A stretch of 64,000 nucleotides of DNA from Buxus sempervirens (taxonomy: Eukaryota; Streptophyta; Magnoliopsida; Buxales; Buxaceae). Positions 25,317-37,861 of this stretch are shown piece by piece. A program made the translations under genes and the position numbers. The stretch spans positions 7,922,595 to 7,986,594 of the forward strand of contig OX387182.1 of the NCBI GenBank assembly GCA_947561395.2, in the 5' to 3' direction. The notes under the pieces were generated by a model that worked only from the letters and a program-made list of their open reading frames with translations, searched no databases and was not told where the DNA came from. Positions within the stretch are counted from its first letter, which is position 1, and each line of letters starts with the position of its first letter.

Positions 25317-26129
25317 CATTATCCCTTTTCCATTACTTTTTGGCTACCCTAAAAATTCCCGTTAACTTTCTTGTATGTATCTTTTATTTTCATGTGTAAA
25401 TTTTTCTAATTCAACTTGTTTATCTAAGTTTGAAGTTTGTCATTTTTCGTAAAATTAAGCTGCTCCCATTATCAGTAGTTTAAAATCCAAACCTAATGCA
25501 ACCACAATTGAGCCAATGCCCCTTGCATCTCAATTGAGATTCAAGTCAACAAACATAAATGGTCAATTAAACCATCTTCCTGCCTAACATGTCACATTAT
25601 TAGCCTGATGTTTCTTACAGATGGTTCAGCTAGTGTTTCTCTTGCAAGCTAATTCATGTAGACTTGACCATGACATTTTCAATTTGATGAACATAGAAAC
25701 TGTTAATTATTCTAGAGATTTGACCTAAAAGAAGTAGCTTTTTTTCCTCATCAGAAACATTCAGGATTTGTCTAAAGAGATGAAGTATGTTAGTTTTAGT
25801 TGGTTACATCCACAAGTTTTGATGAAATAGGATCAAAAAACCATTGGAATTATGATTCTAACGCAAATTTTCAATGAACACTTAATTCCACATGAGTTCT
25901 AAGAATCAAAAACACTGAACACCCTAGATGATTTTCCCTCTTATCATTTTCTTCAATTTAATTATGCTTCAAAAGAACAATTTCATTTTTGTAGTGAGTC
26001 AATCTTTCTTCGCAAACAGATTCCTTGATTGATCATATTTCTTTTGCATCTCGTCATGCATACAATTGTACACAACTGGACATCTTACTTCATATTGTTG
26101 AAAGATAATCAACATGGTAATATTTAACT
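25317..26129. other. intergenic, no gene seen
   Basis: SRK2 3' flank, AT-rich. No repeat or coding signal that I can support. Confidence 0.5.
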
Positions 26130-26137
26130 AAGGCAAG

Positions 26138-26660
26138 TAGGGTTGCTTAACGAGCCGGCTGGGCACGCATAAGCCACCTGGGAGATGAGCCATACCATGC
26201 TTCGCCCATAATGCACTACCCCAAGCACGGCCCAGCCTATGGCACGGCTAAAGCTAGGTCGAGCCATGGCATGCGAGCTAGCGGGCCACCCACAACCCGC
26301 ATAATAAATGTATTAAAAATTCAAAGAAATAGAAAAAAATATAGAAAATTCTAAAAAACATATATTTATTATTTACACACATTTCTTACATATATATTGG
26401 GATACAATTTTCTCCAAAATTTTAAAAAAAGATAAAAAAAAAATATCCCATTCTTTTTAATGCAAGCCCACGGACCAGCACGATATTGGGCACTTAAAGC
26501 GTGCTGTGACGCCCGTGTACTTTGTGAGTCAATCCCGCCGGGCCATTTTGCCTAGCAAGTCGTGCCTTGACGGCCTAGTGCCTAGTACCCTAGGCACAAC
26601 ACGGCCCGCTAATAAGTGCTGGGCCATGCCTGTGCCGGCTCAGCCTGATAAGCAACCTTA
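26138..26660. mobile_element. hAT-type MITE, 523 bp
   Basis: Terminal inverted repeats: left tagggttgcttaacgagcc, right end reversed taaggttgcttatcaggctg. Exact 8-bp target duplication aaggcaag at 26130-26137 and 26661-26668. The GC-rich ends (gagccggctgggcacg) surround an AT-rich core. Non-coding. Confidence 0.85.
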
Positions 26661-26668
26661 AAGGCAAG

Positions 26669-27462
26669 TGACCAACCAGCCGACAAAACATGATTCAAAA
26701 TAACTATTAATGATGCGGCCATTGCTTGTTATCATGCCTAATAATCCTATTCTTCTATATAAACTCACTCTTTTCAAGAGAGGATTAATATTATGCTTGT
26801 TTATTAGAAAGTTATTGTCATCATGTTCTTGTTTACGTCCTCTTAATTTGTCTTTAAAATATATATAAAAAAAAAATTCATACATTAATGTATGTTGGAG
26901 ACACACCTTAAGGGCTTAAGTAGTTTAACACCATTATCGTGTAACATGTCCTTCTTGTGAAATGAGATCATTAAGACTAATCCCAACGTAACCACCATGA
27001 GCAAAAATTAAGGAGAAAAGTTAAAATAAATTAAAGAATTGATAAAATAAAATAAAAATGAAGGAAATGTTAGTACTCAACCACGATGTGGGAACTGTTA
27101 GTAGTTGACAAGTGCATGCATCTGGCCGTATAATGTATCATATTAATCAAATTAAGGAAAGGTGAGCTTATTAAGTGTTAATATATTTCTGCAAAGTCGT
27201 CATTATCTCATTCAAGTTCATGAATGTGGCCTAGATGATTTAGGTAGGCTGGAAAAATATCTTTTTTAGATGTTTATTTTTTGGTGACTTACTTTTGAAT
27301 TTCCGATGCAGTGGGACGGTGGAAGTGGAAAAGCCCACATAAGATAAGATCGACTAGATGTGATAGAAACGTTGAGGATTTACATTTTAATTTACATAAA
27401 ACAAAAAAAATAAAAAATGTAAAAAGTGAAGCAGGGAAGGTAGAAAGAAAGCATGGTTCTTA
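26669..27462. other. intergenic, no gene seen
   Basis: AT-rich sequence between the MITE and the SRK3 upstream block. No supported feature. Confidence 0.4.
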
Positions 27463-27624
27463 CTGAAAAAGTCGTAGATGAAATGGACTGGAGCAGCTTT
27501 GTAATCACCACGCAGTCAGCGCTGTGTTCCAGTGACTTTTTTGGAGATTTCCAAGTTAAATATTGAATTTGGCCACCACTTGTTCTCTGAAATATCTTAG
27601 TGAGTGGCCACGAGGTTTGCAACA
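27463..27624 (+). promoter_or_regulatory. upstream block of SRK3, copy of SRK2 promoter
   Basis: Shares gtcgtagatgaaatggact, gagcagcttt-gtaatcaccacgcag and gttctctgaaatatct with 22092-22287. It is a duplicated promoter region in front of a dead gene. Confidence 0.5.
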
Positions 27625-30600
27625 ATGGCTACATGAAGCAAGTCCTTGTTCTTCCTTTCTATTGTATTTATGTGCCTGGCAAAAACCTGTCTCTGTGTTG
27701 GAGACACCATTGCTTCCGGCGAGTTTCTCTCTCCCAACCAGACCCTGACATCTAAAGGTAACGTTTTTGAATTGGGTTTCTTCACACTATTTGGCTCCAT
27801 CAACATCTACCTTGGCATCTGGTACAAAAACGTCTGGAAAAAAGTTGTCATTTGGGTAGCCAACAAAGAAAAACCTCTCAACAGCTCATCTTCTTCTCGC
27901 CTAATACTCTCCGAAGAAGGTAATCTACAGCTCACGGAGTAAGAAATCCAAGTTTGGTCAATTAATCTGACATTTAAGATGGGGAATTCTATAGCAGCAG
28001 TTCTTCTTGACAATGGAAATCTTGTTTTGAGAGATGGGTCCGAGTCATCTGGTTTCATTTGGCAAAGTTTCCATTATTTAGAGTGAAACAAGTGCCAAAG
28101 GTACTGGACTAATGGACCATGGAATGGCCACTTTTTCAGCCAACTTCCCGAAATGAAAGAAATGAGAATGAAGGATACCTTCAACTTCATCTACGTATCA
28201 AACGAGAATGAAAGCTTTTTCACATATTCTGTTTATAATACTTCCATATACTCTATAATTGCGGTTGCTTCGGGGGTGTTCAAGCTATTTACTTGGTCAA
28301 AAGGTGTTTCAGAACAGATTAAATCATGTTCTTCATCCACGAACAAGTGTGAAATTTATGGTGTATGTGGAGCTATTGGTACCTACCTCTAGGGAGACTC
28401 TATCTCTTGTACATGTTTGGATGGTTTTGAACCATGCTATCGGCCAAACGAGGGCTTGAAAGATTGGTACAAAGGGTGTGCAAGAATAACCCCTTTGCAA
28501 TGTGAGAATAAAACTTTAGGCAATGGGACAGAGGATAGTTTTTCGGTGCAATCCAACATAAGAATACCCGAAAATGCACAACCATTGACAGTTGGTGGTG
28601 ACTAGCAATGCAAATTAGCTTGCTTGAACAACTGTTCTTGCACTACTTACACTTATAGTAATTGTCAGTGTTCAGTATGGTATAGAGAAAATTTTAATCT
28701 GCAGCAATTAAATGATAGTATAAGAAGTGATCTTTATGTCAAACTTGTTGCTTCAAAGCTTCCAGGGCCAAAAGTTAAAGCTAAGAAGCCACTATGGTTG
28801 ATTGTGGTATTGCCAACTGTTCTAGCAATGCTATTTTTTGTTTCTTTTGTGCTATTTCCAAAAAAAAGGTTCAAGCATAGAGGTAAGCATCAGAGTCATA
28901 GTTTCTAAATCAGTTTATGCATCTTCAATATCCTGAGTCTCCTTATGTATGAATCGGGGGAAAGCGAGACAATCCAGGACTTGCCACTATTTGATTTGGG
29001 TACAAGCAATAAAGCAAATGATTTCAATTATAGTGACATAAGTAGGATCTAGAAGGGACAAAACCAGCATGCCAAGTTGTCGTTATTCAGTTTCTCAAGT
29101 GTCTCGGCAGCTACTGATAACTTCTCTGTTGCAAATAAGCTTGGAGAGGGAGATTTTGGGCCTGTTTACAAGGTAAAATTAAACTCCTTTAACACTTCCT
29201 GTACAAAATATGGATCTCACATTTAGTTCTCATGCACTAAAATCATAAAAAACAAACTTAGAAGAGTTCACTTGTAGGTTAAATTACAAGATGGACATGA
29301 AGTGGCAGTGAAGAGGCTCTCAAGATAGTCTGGACAAGGATTCATTGAGTTTAGAAATGAGATGTTACCAATTGCACAATTGCAACATATGAACCTTGTG
29401 TGAGACATGGGAAAAAATCACCGAAGATGATCTTCCCTCCATCAACACACGGGGCTCGACGTAAAAACGTGGGAGTCGCCACCATTCAAGGTTTAGGGTG
29501 TGAATGGACACCAAAAGAATAAAAATAAGCAAAAAGAAATAAAAGACAAATTCTAGAGTAAAAATAACCCTACTTGAAAATCAAATCCAGAGATGGGTAA
29601 GGGGATTAGATTATGAATGGGGGAAGGTGTTAGGCACCCCCATTCACCCACACAAGGTGATTGCCAAGTGTTGTTCATGCTAAGAAAAAATAAAGCTTGC
29701 TAAAAATCATGAAAACCTTGAAAAATGACAAATATATGATATCTTCACATGAAAATCCAAATAAATTCCAGATCTTCTTTTATGTTAATATCACTTTTGG
29801 AATATCACAAAAAGATGGAAATCAAAGTAAAGGTTTCACAAAACCAAGTTGAATCAAATCCGGGAATTTGGTAAAAAGTAATGCCATTTGTCTTGAAATC
29901 AATAAAATCCAATTTTAAATTAAATCAAACCAAATCCATTTGAAAGATTAGGGTAAACAATAGTCTCATGCAAAATTTCAATTAATTCCGGTTGAAATTC
30001 TAAGAGTTATAACTCTTTTAAAGTTGCTGCAGGAGAAAATCAAAAGCAACAAGTAGGCAAGTTTGGAAAATCACCTAGAAAAATCTACTCCATAGAAATC
30101 CGTGAAATTTGGTGTCAATGAAGTCTGTATGGTCGTATTTCAAAAGAAACTAACCTCATACAAAAACTCATTCGGATGCGCCTTGGGTGACTTCCCGAAC
30201 AGGCCCCGAGGATCGCAGATTAACCCAGAAAAGTGCTGTTGAGCAGTTCTGAGTAAATCTGCTACCCACGACACAATTTAAATCAAAAAACTTATGAAAC
30301 CAACTGGATTAAAAAATAGACTCATAAAGGAGTTCCCAGAAACAAATATCACTCGAATCGGATTTAAAACAAGCAGATGGCGCCCATTCGAAGTGATAGG
30401 TTCAATAGTTTGACCTGAAATGACCTCTCAACTTCGGCAGAATGGTGTCAAAACTTTTCTTCATAGAAATTAATGAAATTTGGTAGAAATAAATTAGACA
30501 GTCTCACCTTTCCCATGGTTCTCGAATCACTCCAAAATTCATCCGGATGATGAAGTTATGAGTGTCCGAAGTTAGGGTACAGTTGCTGTCAAGTTAAGCC

Positions 30601-31479
30601 TTTTTTGGAGAAAAACAATTCAAAACTGTGACAAAGTGTGTGCAATTCGTGCAAGATGAATACAAATCCCTTAAAAATCATTTAAAGAAATTCCAGAATT
30701 GATTGAGGCTATTTATTTCAGATTTATCACAATGAATGTAATAAATCCCCAAATGTGAGCCTATCCCGCCAAAATAGTGCTATGTATGTGCAAGTGTGAA
30801 AAACCATACAAGATCAATATAACAACTTAGCATGCATACATATTCATCAACATAAGGTTCGAAAACAACCTAGGGTTCCGTTCCATTATCGTTTCCCTTT
30901 GTTCTCTCTCCCCGTTAAACATGGTTCTTCAAGATAATCATGGGGTATTTTGAATATAGAACGGTTTACATAGATTCAGAAGGCTTATGCAAGATAGGTT
31001 CTAGCACTAGGATCAATCCCCAATCTCGTTTCTCCTAGATCCCGCCTTCACGTTTTACGGCTAGGGGGAGTCTTGAGATACTTTGAGCCAGGGAAGGGTT
31101 TTCATACACATAGAATGGCCTTATTCTACAGAAAGGTAGAAGAAGAGATTTAGATCTAGAAATGTAAAATACAGAAAATAAAGAAGAGGTTGAGGCTTAC
31201 CTGGGGTTCTGGAAGCAATCCAGCAGCGGTTCCCTTCTTCACTCGGAGCTCTTGGATCTCCAACTTATTGGCCATTTGCTTGAGGAGGAGCCTCCTATTT
31301 ATAGGCAAAGGCTAGGATTAGGGTTTGCATGATTGTAGACACAAAATGATGTCTAGAGTCCACTAACCCTAACTCTAAGGCTATTTCCAAGATTTCCCCT
31401 CATTTAATGAGGGACATGATGGTAAAAAGTGAAATCTCTCGGAAAACCCTAATTTTGAGCAAAACTTATGTATCCGACA

Positions 31480-32187
31480 TAGGGGTGGCAATCGGTCGAA
31501 TACGGATTGGATATATGCATATTCGTATTTGAATCCGAATTTTTTTGGATCTTAGATTTCAGATCCGTATTCGAACCACGGATCTAAATCCTATATTCAA
31601 ATTTGCCAATATCGGTTTCGGATCGGATTCGGATCGAATTCGGATATATATCCCGTTCATTGCCAACCCTACTCAGAGAGGGATTTAAATGAGAAATGGG
31701 TTTGAATTTCAAATTTGAAGGACCACGCAACAGTGGATATTGAGTGACTGGCAAAAAAAATAGTACCCCAGAACTTTAAACGACTGGCCTGTTCTGGACA
31801 ATGGAATTTCAAAGCAAAATAGGGGGCTTGGAATTGGTTCTTTAAGTGGGTTTGCAGGTACCAGTCACTGAAGGGTGGCAGCGACAAAGAGAAGAGAAAG
31901 TTTAGATTTAGGACAAATCGTTCTCTAAAGGTTTTTGGTTTTAGTTATGATAGTTCAACTGTAGTTTATAAATGGTCTACAATCTAACTAATGTCTGCTC
32001 TGGGTTTATGTATAGGATATATATGATTTCAGTCGGATCCTATTCGGATCGGATATATGTATATCCGTATTTGAATCCGAATTTTTTCGGATCTTAGATT
32101 TCAGATCCGTATTCGAACCACGGATCTTAGATTTCGGATCGGATTTGGATCGAATTCGGATATATATCCGACCCATTGCCAGCCCTA
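31480..32187. mobile_element. hAT-type MITE inside the solo LTR, 708 bp
   Basis: Left end taggggtggcaatcggtcg; right end reversed tagggctggcaatgggtcg. 8-bp duplication with one change (atccgaca 31472-31479, atccggca 32188-32195). The end modules (31480-31673 and 32024-32187) are repeats of GGATATAT/ATCCGTATT-type sequence around a unique core of about 350 bases. Confidence 0.8.
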
Positions 32188-32456
32188 ATCCGGCATATCA
32201 GGCCGGATACACAAGAGCCTTAATGTATCCGGCATATAATGCCGGATACACTAAAGCTTTCTTGTATCCGGCATTTTCCATCAGATACAAAGAAAGGTAC
32301 TTGTGTCCGGCCTGAGTTGCCGGATACAAGGAAAAAAGCCTTTTTTCCAAATTTTAACACAGGCAATACTTATTTACATGTAATATTGTTTAAGTAAATG
32401 TCTTCATATTTTTTAATCTCCATTTACTTAAGATATTACATATAAATAAGCAAACA

Positions 32457-32470
32457 CCCCCCCCCCCCCA
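32457..32470. repeat. poly(C) run
   Basis: Short cytosine homopolymer (about 13 C) within the solo LTR. Confidence 0.8.
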
Positions 32471-34021
32471 TTTGAATCCATTAAAAATAGTTCCGGATCA
32501 AAATTCCAAGTGAATAAAAAGCCAACTTTCCAGTTCTAGGCAAAATTCCGATTTTTCAGGTCTGGAAAAAAGGTTCAATATGTTAAAACCAAGGTATTCG
32601 TCAAGATTTAAAATCTCAAAAAATTCTTTTATGCAATAACATGGCTAAAAACCTGATTACCGGGAAAAATTATCTTGAAATCTGGCTTTAAAAAAATATT
32701 TCATTTTCTGGGGTCAAAAGTCAACAAAATTCAACCGGAAAAAGTTTGACTTTGCATAAAAGATTGAATTCGGGCCTTTTCCTTTTCCGTTTTGGATTCA
32801 AATGGGTTAAGTATCTCAAATCCAATGCAAAGAATTGAAAATTCCAATAAAATATTTCTCTCCTTCAAGATTTATCAAAAATCGTGCAATTTTGGGGTGT
32901 CTACACCTTGTTGGACTTCTAGGATGCTACGTGGAAAGAGACGAAAACATACTGATCTATGAGTACATGCCCAACAAAAGCTTGGATTCTATGCTCTTTG
33001 GTCTGTAGTTATTTACGCTATAGACTATTTCCCTTTTTTTATTCTTGGAAACTAACAAAACTGATTTTATGATTGAGTGTTTGAACCTTCTTGGTTACAT
33101 ATCCAGTGCAAAATAAAATGTGATAGCTCCAACGCTGTGACATCTATTGGATTGGGAAAGGCGGATTCACATTATTTCAAGGATTGCTTAAGGTCTTATT
33201 TACCTCCATGAATATTCCAAATTAAGAATCATTCACAGTGATTTAAAACCAGTAATATCCTCTTGGATGGCGACATGAACCCAAAAATATCGGATTTTGG
33301 TATGGCAAGAGTTTTTGGAGGCAACAATTCTCAAACAAACACAGACAGGATTGTGGGAACCTAGTAAGTAGAAATGTAGATTCTCAGGAAAACACTAACA
33401 TGCACAAGCATGAGTATATCCATTGTAGCTATTGATATAATCTTTTCATGCTAAAATGTAGTGGCTATATGTCCCCTGAGTATGCTATGGTAGTCCTTTT
33501 CTCAATCAAATCCAATGTCTTTAGCTTTGGAGTGTTGATGATAAAGATTTTGAGTGGCAGGAAGAACACTAGCTTCTATCATCCTGAGACTATCTATCTG
33601 CTAGTATATGTGAGTGACTTAAAAGAATTAACCATCCTCTTAGCTATATTTTAATCACTTATTCAATTTCATTTTACTTTTTTTTTTTTTTTTTTGTGAT
33701 TTTGTATTGCCTCAGGCATGGGAGCTATGGAAAACTGGTAGGGGGTTGGAGTTGATAGATCCAGCATTGTATGATCCACCTGTGACACCTCTAACATTGA
33801 GATACATTCAAGTTGCACTTCTATATGTGCAAGAAAGTCCAACCGACAGACCCACGATGCCTGAAGTTTTCTCAATGTTCAACAATGAATCTGCAGCTCT
33901 ACCTTTATCTAAAGAGCCTACTTTTTCAATTGGAAGAAGAGAAGCAATTTCAGTTTCGCCAATGGATGGGCCAATAAATATTTTAGTGAACGATGTAAGA
34001 ATTACCATGGAAGCCTGTTAA

Positions 34022-34253
34022 TGTTATGTCCTTCCTTTTATTGGGTGGCATGCGCTCTTGGCGTGGCAAGGTTCAAAGAAGACATGTATACTTTGTTAGT
34101 TATATTTATATATTGACAAGTTAGTTATATTCATACAAGCACATGCACAAAATTGGTTTTAGAAAGGCACGCACATGCGCATACACATACCCATGATCGC
34201 ACGCACTCGCATACTCATATTTATATATTATTGAGAATTTACAATGTAAGGGG
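34022..34253 (+). repeat. SRK3 3' flank, first part
   Basis: Homologous to the SRK1 3' flank (about 6390-6680), ending in the target-site copy agggg (34249-34253). It continues after the giant element at 59206. Confidence 0.75.
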
Positions 34254-36523
34254 TGTGAGACATGGGAAAAAATCACCGGAGTGATCATCCCTCCGTCAAC
34301 ACACGGGCTCAACGCAAAAGTGGGAGAGTCGCCACCATTCATGATTTTGGGGTGAGAATGGACACCAAAGATACAAAAGTAGGCAAAAATAGCCAAAAGA
34401 CAAATTCTAGGATAAAAATAACCCTACTTGAAAATCAAATCCTGAGATGGGTAAGGGGATTAGATTATGAACGGGGGAAGGTGTTAGGCACCCCCATTCA
34501 TCCACACGAAGTGGTTGCCAAGTGTATGTTCATGCTAAAAAAATGTAAGAAGCTTGCTAAAAATCATGAAAAAGCCTTGAAAAAGGAACAAGTGTATGAT
34601 ATATTCACATGAAGATCCAAATGGATTTTAGATCCTCTCTTATGTCAATATCATTTCTGGAATATCTCAAAAGATGGAAATCAAAGCTCAAGTTGCTCAA
34701 AACCAAGTTAAATCAAATTCGGTAAAAAGTATGCCATTTGCCTTGAAATCATTCAAATCCAATTCTAAATTAAACCAAACCAAATCCATTTGAAAGATTA
34801 GGGTAAAGAAGAGTCTCATGCAAAATTTCACTTCATTCCGACGAAAAATCTAGGAGTTATGCTCCTTTGAAGTTGCTGCTGGGGATTTTTAAAAGTGATA
34901 AGTGGGCAACTTTGGAAAATTGTCTAGAAAAATCCACTACATAAAAGTCCACGAAACTTGGTGTGATTGAAGTTTGTATGGCCATCTTTCAACAGAAACT
35001 AGCCTCATACAAAAATCCCTTCGGATGTGCCTTGGGTGGTCTCCCGAACAGGCCCCGAAGATCACAGATTTACCCAGAAAAGTACAAATGAACAGTTCTG
35101 AGTAAATCGGCTACCAATAATTCAAATGGAATCCAAAAATTATGAAACCAACTGGATTTGAAAATAGACTCATAAATGAGTACTCAGAAATAAAAATCAC
35201 TCGAATCGGACTTAAAACGAACACATGGCGGTCCGTCGAAGTGACAAGTTCTGTACTTGGACCTGAACTGTCCACTTAACTTCGACAGAGAGGTGTCAAA
35301 AATCCGCTAGATAGAAATTTCTGAAATTTTGTGGACATAAACTAGACAGCCTCACCTTTCCCATGGTTCTGGAATCGCCCCAAAATTCATCCGGATGATG
35401 AAGTTATGGGCGTCCGAAGTAAGGGTACAGGTGCTGTCAAGTTAAGCCACTTTTGAAGAAATCCAAATCCGAAAATTGATAAAATGTGTGTGATCCGTGT
35501 GATATGAATCCAAAACCTTTGAAAAACATTTTAAAACACTCCAGAATTTGATTGAGGCCATTTATTAGAGATTTACCACAATGAATGTAATAAATCCCCA
35601 AATGTGAGCCTATTCACCAAAAAAGTGTAATATGTGTGCAAAAGTGAAAAACCAAGCAAGATTAATACACATGCATATAGATTCAACAAAATAGGTTCTA
35701 GTATAGCCTAGGGTTCCGTTCCATTATCGTTTCCCTCTGTTCTCTTTAAGATAATCAAGGGTACTTTGAATATGGAACGGTTTACAATCAATCAAAAAGG
35801 CCTTATGCTACATAGGTTCTAGCACTAGGGTCAATCCCCAGTCTCGTTTCTCCTAGATCCGCCTTCACGTTTTACGGCTAGGGGAGTCTTGAGATACTTT
35901 GAGCCGGGGAAGGATTTCCACACATACAAACAAGGCTTTACACTACAGAAAGGTAGAAGAAGAGATCTAGATCTAGGAATGTAAAGACAGAAAATAAAAA
36001 GAAAAGTTGAGGCTTACCTGAGTTCTGGAGGCGATTCCACAGCGGTTTTCTTCTTCTCTTGGAGTTCTTCTTTGCGAGAATTCAAAACAAGAGTTGTGTG
36101 CCCTTTTTTGCTCAAGGAGGAGGCTCCTATTTATAGGCAAAGGCTAAGGTCATTGGTAGACACAACTTAATGTCTAGAACCCCTTCAACCTAAACCCTAA
36201 GGTTATTTCCGCGATTTCCCCTCATTTAATGAGGGACATGATGGTAAAAGTGAAAAGCTCTCGGAAAACCCTAATTTTGAGGAAACTTAAGGTATCCGGT
36301 ATATCAGGCCGGATAACAAAGGGCTTTAAGGTATCCGGTACATGGTACCGGATACCCTAAGGCTCACATGTATCCGGTATGAGTATCCGGATACGGGAAG
36401 GGGTACTTGTATCCGGATACTCAATCCGGATACAGGTAAAAGTTTATTTTCTTCAAATTCTGTGCTGGCTTTCCAGGAGATAATGATTTTTGATGATTGT
36501 TTGTGCAATTTGGGGTGTCTAGA
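34254..36523 (-). mobile_element. 3' LTR of giant element
   Basis: 2,270 bases, tgtgagacat to ggggtgtctaga. It contains the TATA motif (minus strand ctataaata, 36128-36136), the ATCCGG palindrome cluster (36291-36437) and a primer-site-like gagtcgcca (34326-34334). On the minus strand the LTR starts at 36523. Confidence 0.93.
36128..36136 (-). promoter_or_regulatory. TATA box of 3' LTR
   Basis: ctataaata on the minus strand in a conserved GC-rich setting (gcctttgcctataaatagg). It is identical in position in the partner LTR (58810-58818) and present in the solo LTR (31296-31304). Probable LTR promoter driving minus-strand transcription. Confidence 0.7.
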
Positions 36524-36538
36524 ACTGCCCCTCTTTGC
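36524..36538 (-). other. polypurine tract
   Basis: On the minus strand, aaagaggggcagttc lies immediately before the 3' LTR start. This is the expected plus-strand primer position and fixes the element's orientation. Confidence 0.65.
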
Positions 36539-36944
36539 GGGAGCTGCGAAGCAGTGAGCTGCAAAGAGTAGACAAGCCCAAATTGCATTCCCTTGAGCAT
36601 GATTTGCTCGGCTTAATTCAATTTCTGTAGAAAACCATTTTTGAGTGGAGATTTGCCAAAAAGCCCTCACTTTAAGGGGGCATCTCTCCAAGAGTTCTTA
36701 AATTCCACTGAGCCCTTTGTGGCTGTGAAGTGGATTTTAAGCCCAAAAATAGGATTTTTGAAAAACTGATTTTTTATTAAACCAAGTTGAAAATTGAGTG
36801 GATATCATCCTTTTGACCAGGCACATTTCCCAAAGTTGTCCCAAATTCCACAGAGCTCTCGTGGCTGTGAGGTGGATTTCAAGAAAAAAATAGGATTTTG
36901 AGAAAATAGTAAGAATTATAGCACAAGTTTGCTCCCTTTTCTCT

Positions 36945-37130
36945 TCTTTTCTTTTTTTTTTCTTTTTTTTTCTTTTTTTTTCTCTTTTTTCTATTTTTTC
37001 TTTTCTCTTTTTTTCTATTTTTTCTTTTTTTTTTTTCCTTTTTCTTCTTTTTCTCTATTTTTCTTTGTTTTTTTTCTATTTTTTCTGTTTTTTCCTGTTT
37101 TTTCTATTTTTTTTTCTTTTTTTCCTTTGG
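36945..37130. repeat. T-rich low-complexity tract
   Basis: Almost pure tttttct runs of about 185 bases (A-rich on the element's sense strand). No gene. Confidence 0.9.
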
Positions 37131-37195
37131 TATCCGGTGAGTGTATCCGGATAATCGAGGGCTTGCGGGTATCCGGCCTGAGTATCCGGATCCTC
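37131..37195. repeat. ATCCGG palindromic module, near PMD gene leader
   Basis: Repeated tatccggtgagtgtatccgg and tatccggcctgagtatccgg units, as in the LTRs. They lie at the start of the probable leader of the antisense PMD gene. The GC-rich, CCGGCGA-bearing sequence to about 37500 looks like a 5' untranslated region. Confidence 0.7.
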
Positions 37196-37861
37196 CAAGT
37201 TTACTTAAGTCGCGCGCGACCGCGACTTTTCTTCTTCTTTTCTTCTTGCTCCGATTACTCAGACCGGCCCCAAGCTCTCGTCCTCGTCCCTGACGACTCG
37301 TCTTGCTTTTCCGGCGATCTCCAGTAGCTCCGGCGACGTCTATTGCTGCTGGCGGTTGCTCCTTGCTCCGGCAACACTCATTCCTTGCCCATTTACAGCA
37401 GCAGTCGAGCCCTAGCTCGATTTTCTCAGATTTTTCCTGATTTCTCGGCTTGGCATTGGAGGTTCTGCTCTTGGCGACTTGTCCCTTGATTCCCCCTTGT
37501 AGTTAGGCATTTGATTTCTCTACTGCCCGTCCATGTTAGTGAGATTTACATTTTTCTTTGCAATCCAATTCATGCCCAGCTGGACGAATGATCTTGAAAT
37601 TTATGTGTGTGTTTTTTTTTCTTCTTGCAATATGCTTCACCTGATTTGCCATGTCCATGCCATTTTGTCATGCTTTGATTGTTGTTGCTTGATCATTGTA
37701 ATAGGCTGCCCGTTTCCCCAATGTCCCTGCTGAAATTGACATTGAGTGATTATCCATGCTTATTTTGAGCCACTTTGTTCCTGACAGTTTGAGCTAGATA
37801 TCTTGATTCCTTGCCATGCTTCAATTTTGGTGATGCTTTTTGCTTGCATTGGTTGTAATCT

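Larger units (their letters stand above)
29399..32905 (-). mobile_element. solo LTR of the Tat-lineage family, inside SRK3
   Basis: Begins tgtgagacatggg and ends gtgtctaca, like the LTRs of the giant element at 34254-59205. It is flanked by the 5-bp duplication ccttg (29394-29398, 32906-32910). No internal region is present. It is longer than its relatives because a 708-bp MITE (31480-32187) sits inside. It has the conserved TATA motif (minus strand, 31296-31304) and ATCCGG palindromes (32190-32335). More diverged than the two LTRs of the giant element, hence older. Confidence 0.9.
27625..34021 (+). pseudogene. S-domain receptor kinase SRK3, dead paralogue
   Basis: Same six-exon plan as SRK1 and SRK2, but inactive. 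The first ATG (27625) meets a stop at codon 4. Exon 1 has further stops (near 27940, 28084, 28390, 28603). It also lacks the segment between WQSFHY and the NKCQRYW motif, about 170 bases present in SRK2. The intron-1 acceptor has lost its AG, and exon 2 has a stop near 29050. Exon 3 is split by a 3.5-kb solo LTR (29399-32905). Exons 4-6 (about 33129-33363, 33464-33610, 33716-34021) remain recognisable, with HRD now HSD-like and EYAMKG changed to EYAMVV. The 3' end resembles SRK1 more than SRK2, and exon 1 resembles SRK2, so the copy may be a mosaic. Confidence 0.95.

Noticed and set aside
34262-34612. 116-aa plus-strand ORF in the LTR, repeated at 56944-57294
   Set aside because: It is conserved only because the two LTRs are recent copies. 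It is antisense to the element, has no domain, and the older solo LTR does not preserve the frame.
36929-37327. 132-aa Phe-rich ORF
   Set aside because: It is an open frame through a T-rich low-complexity tract, not a protein.
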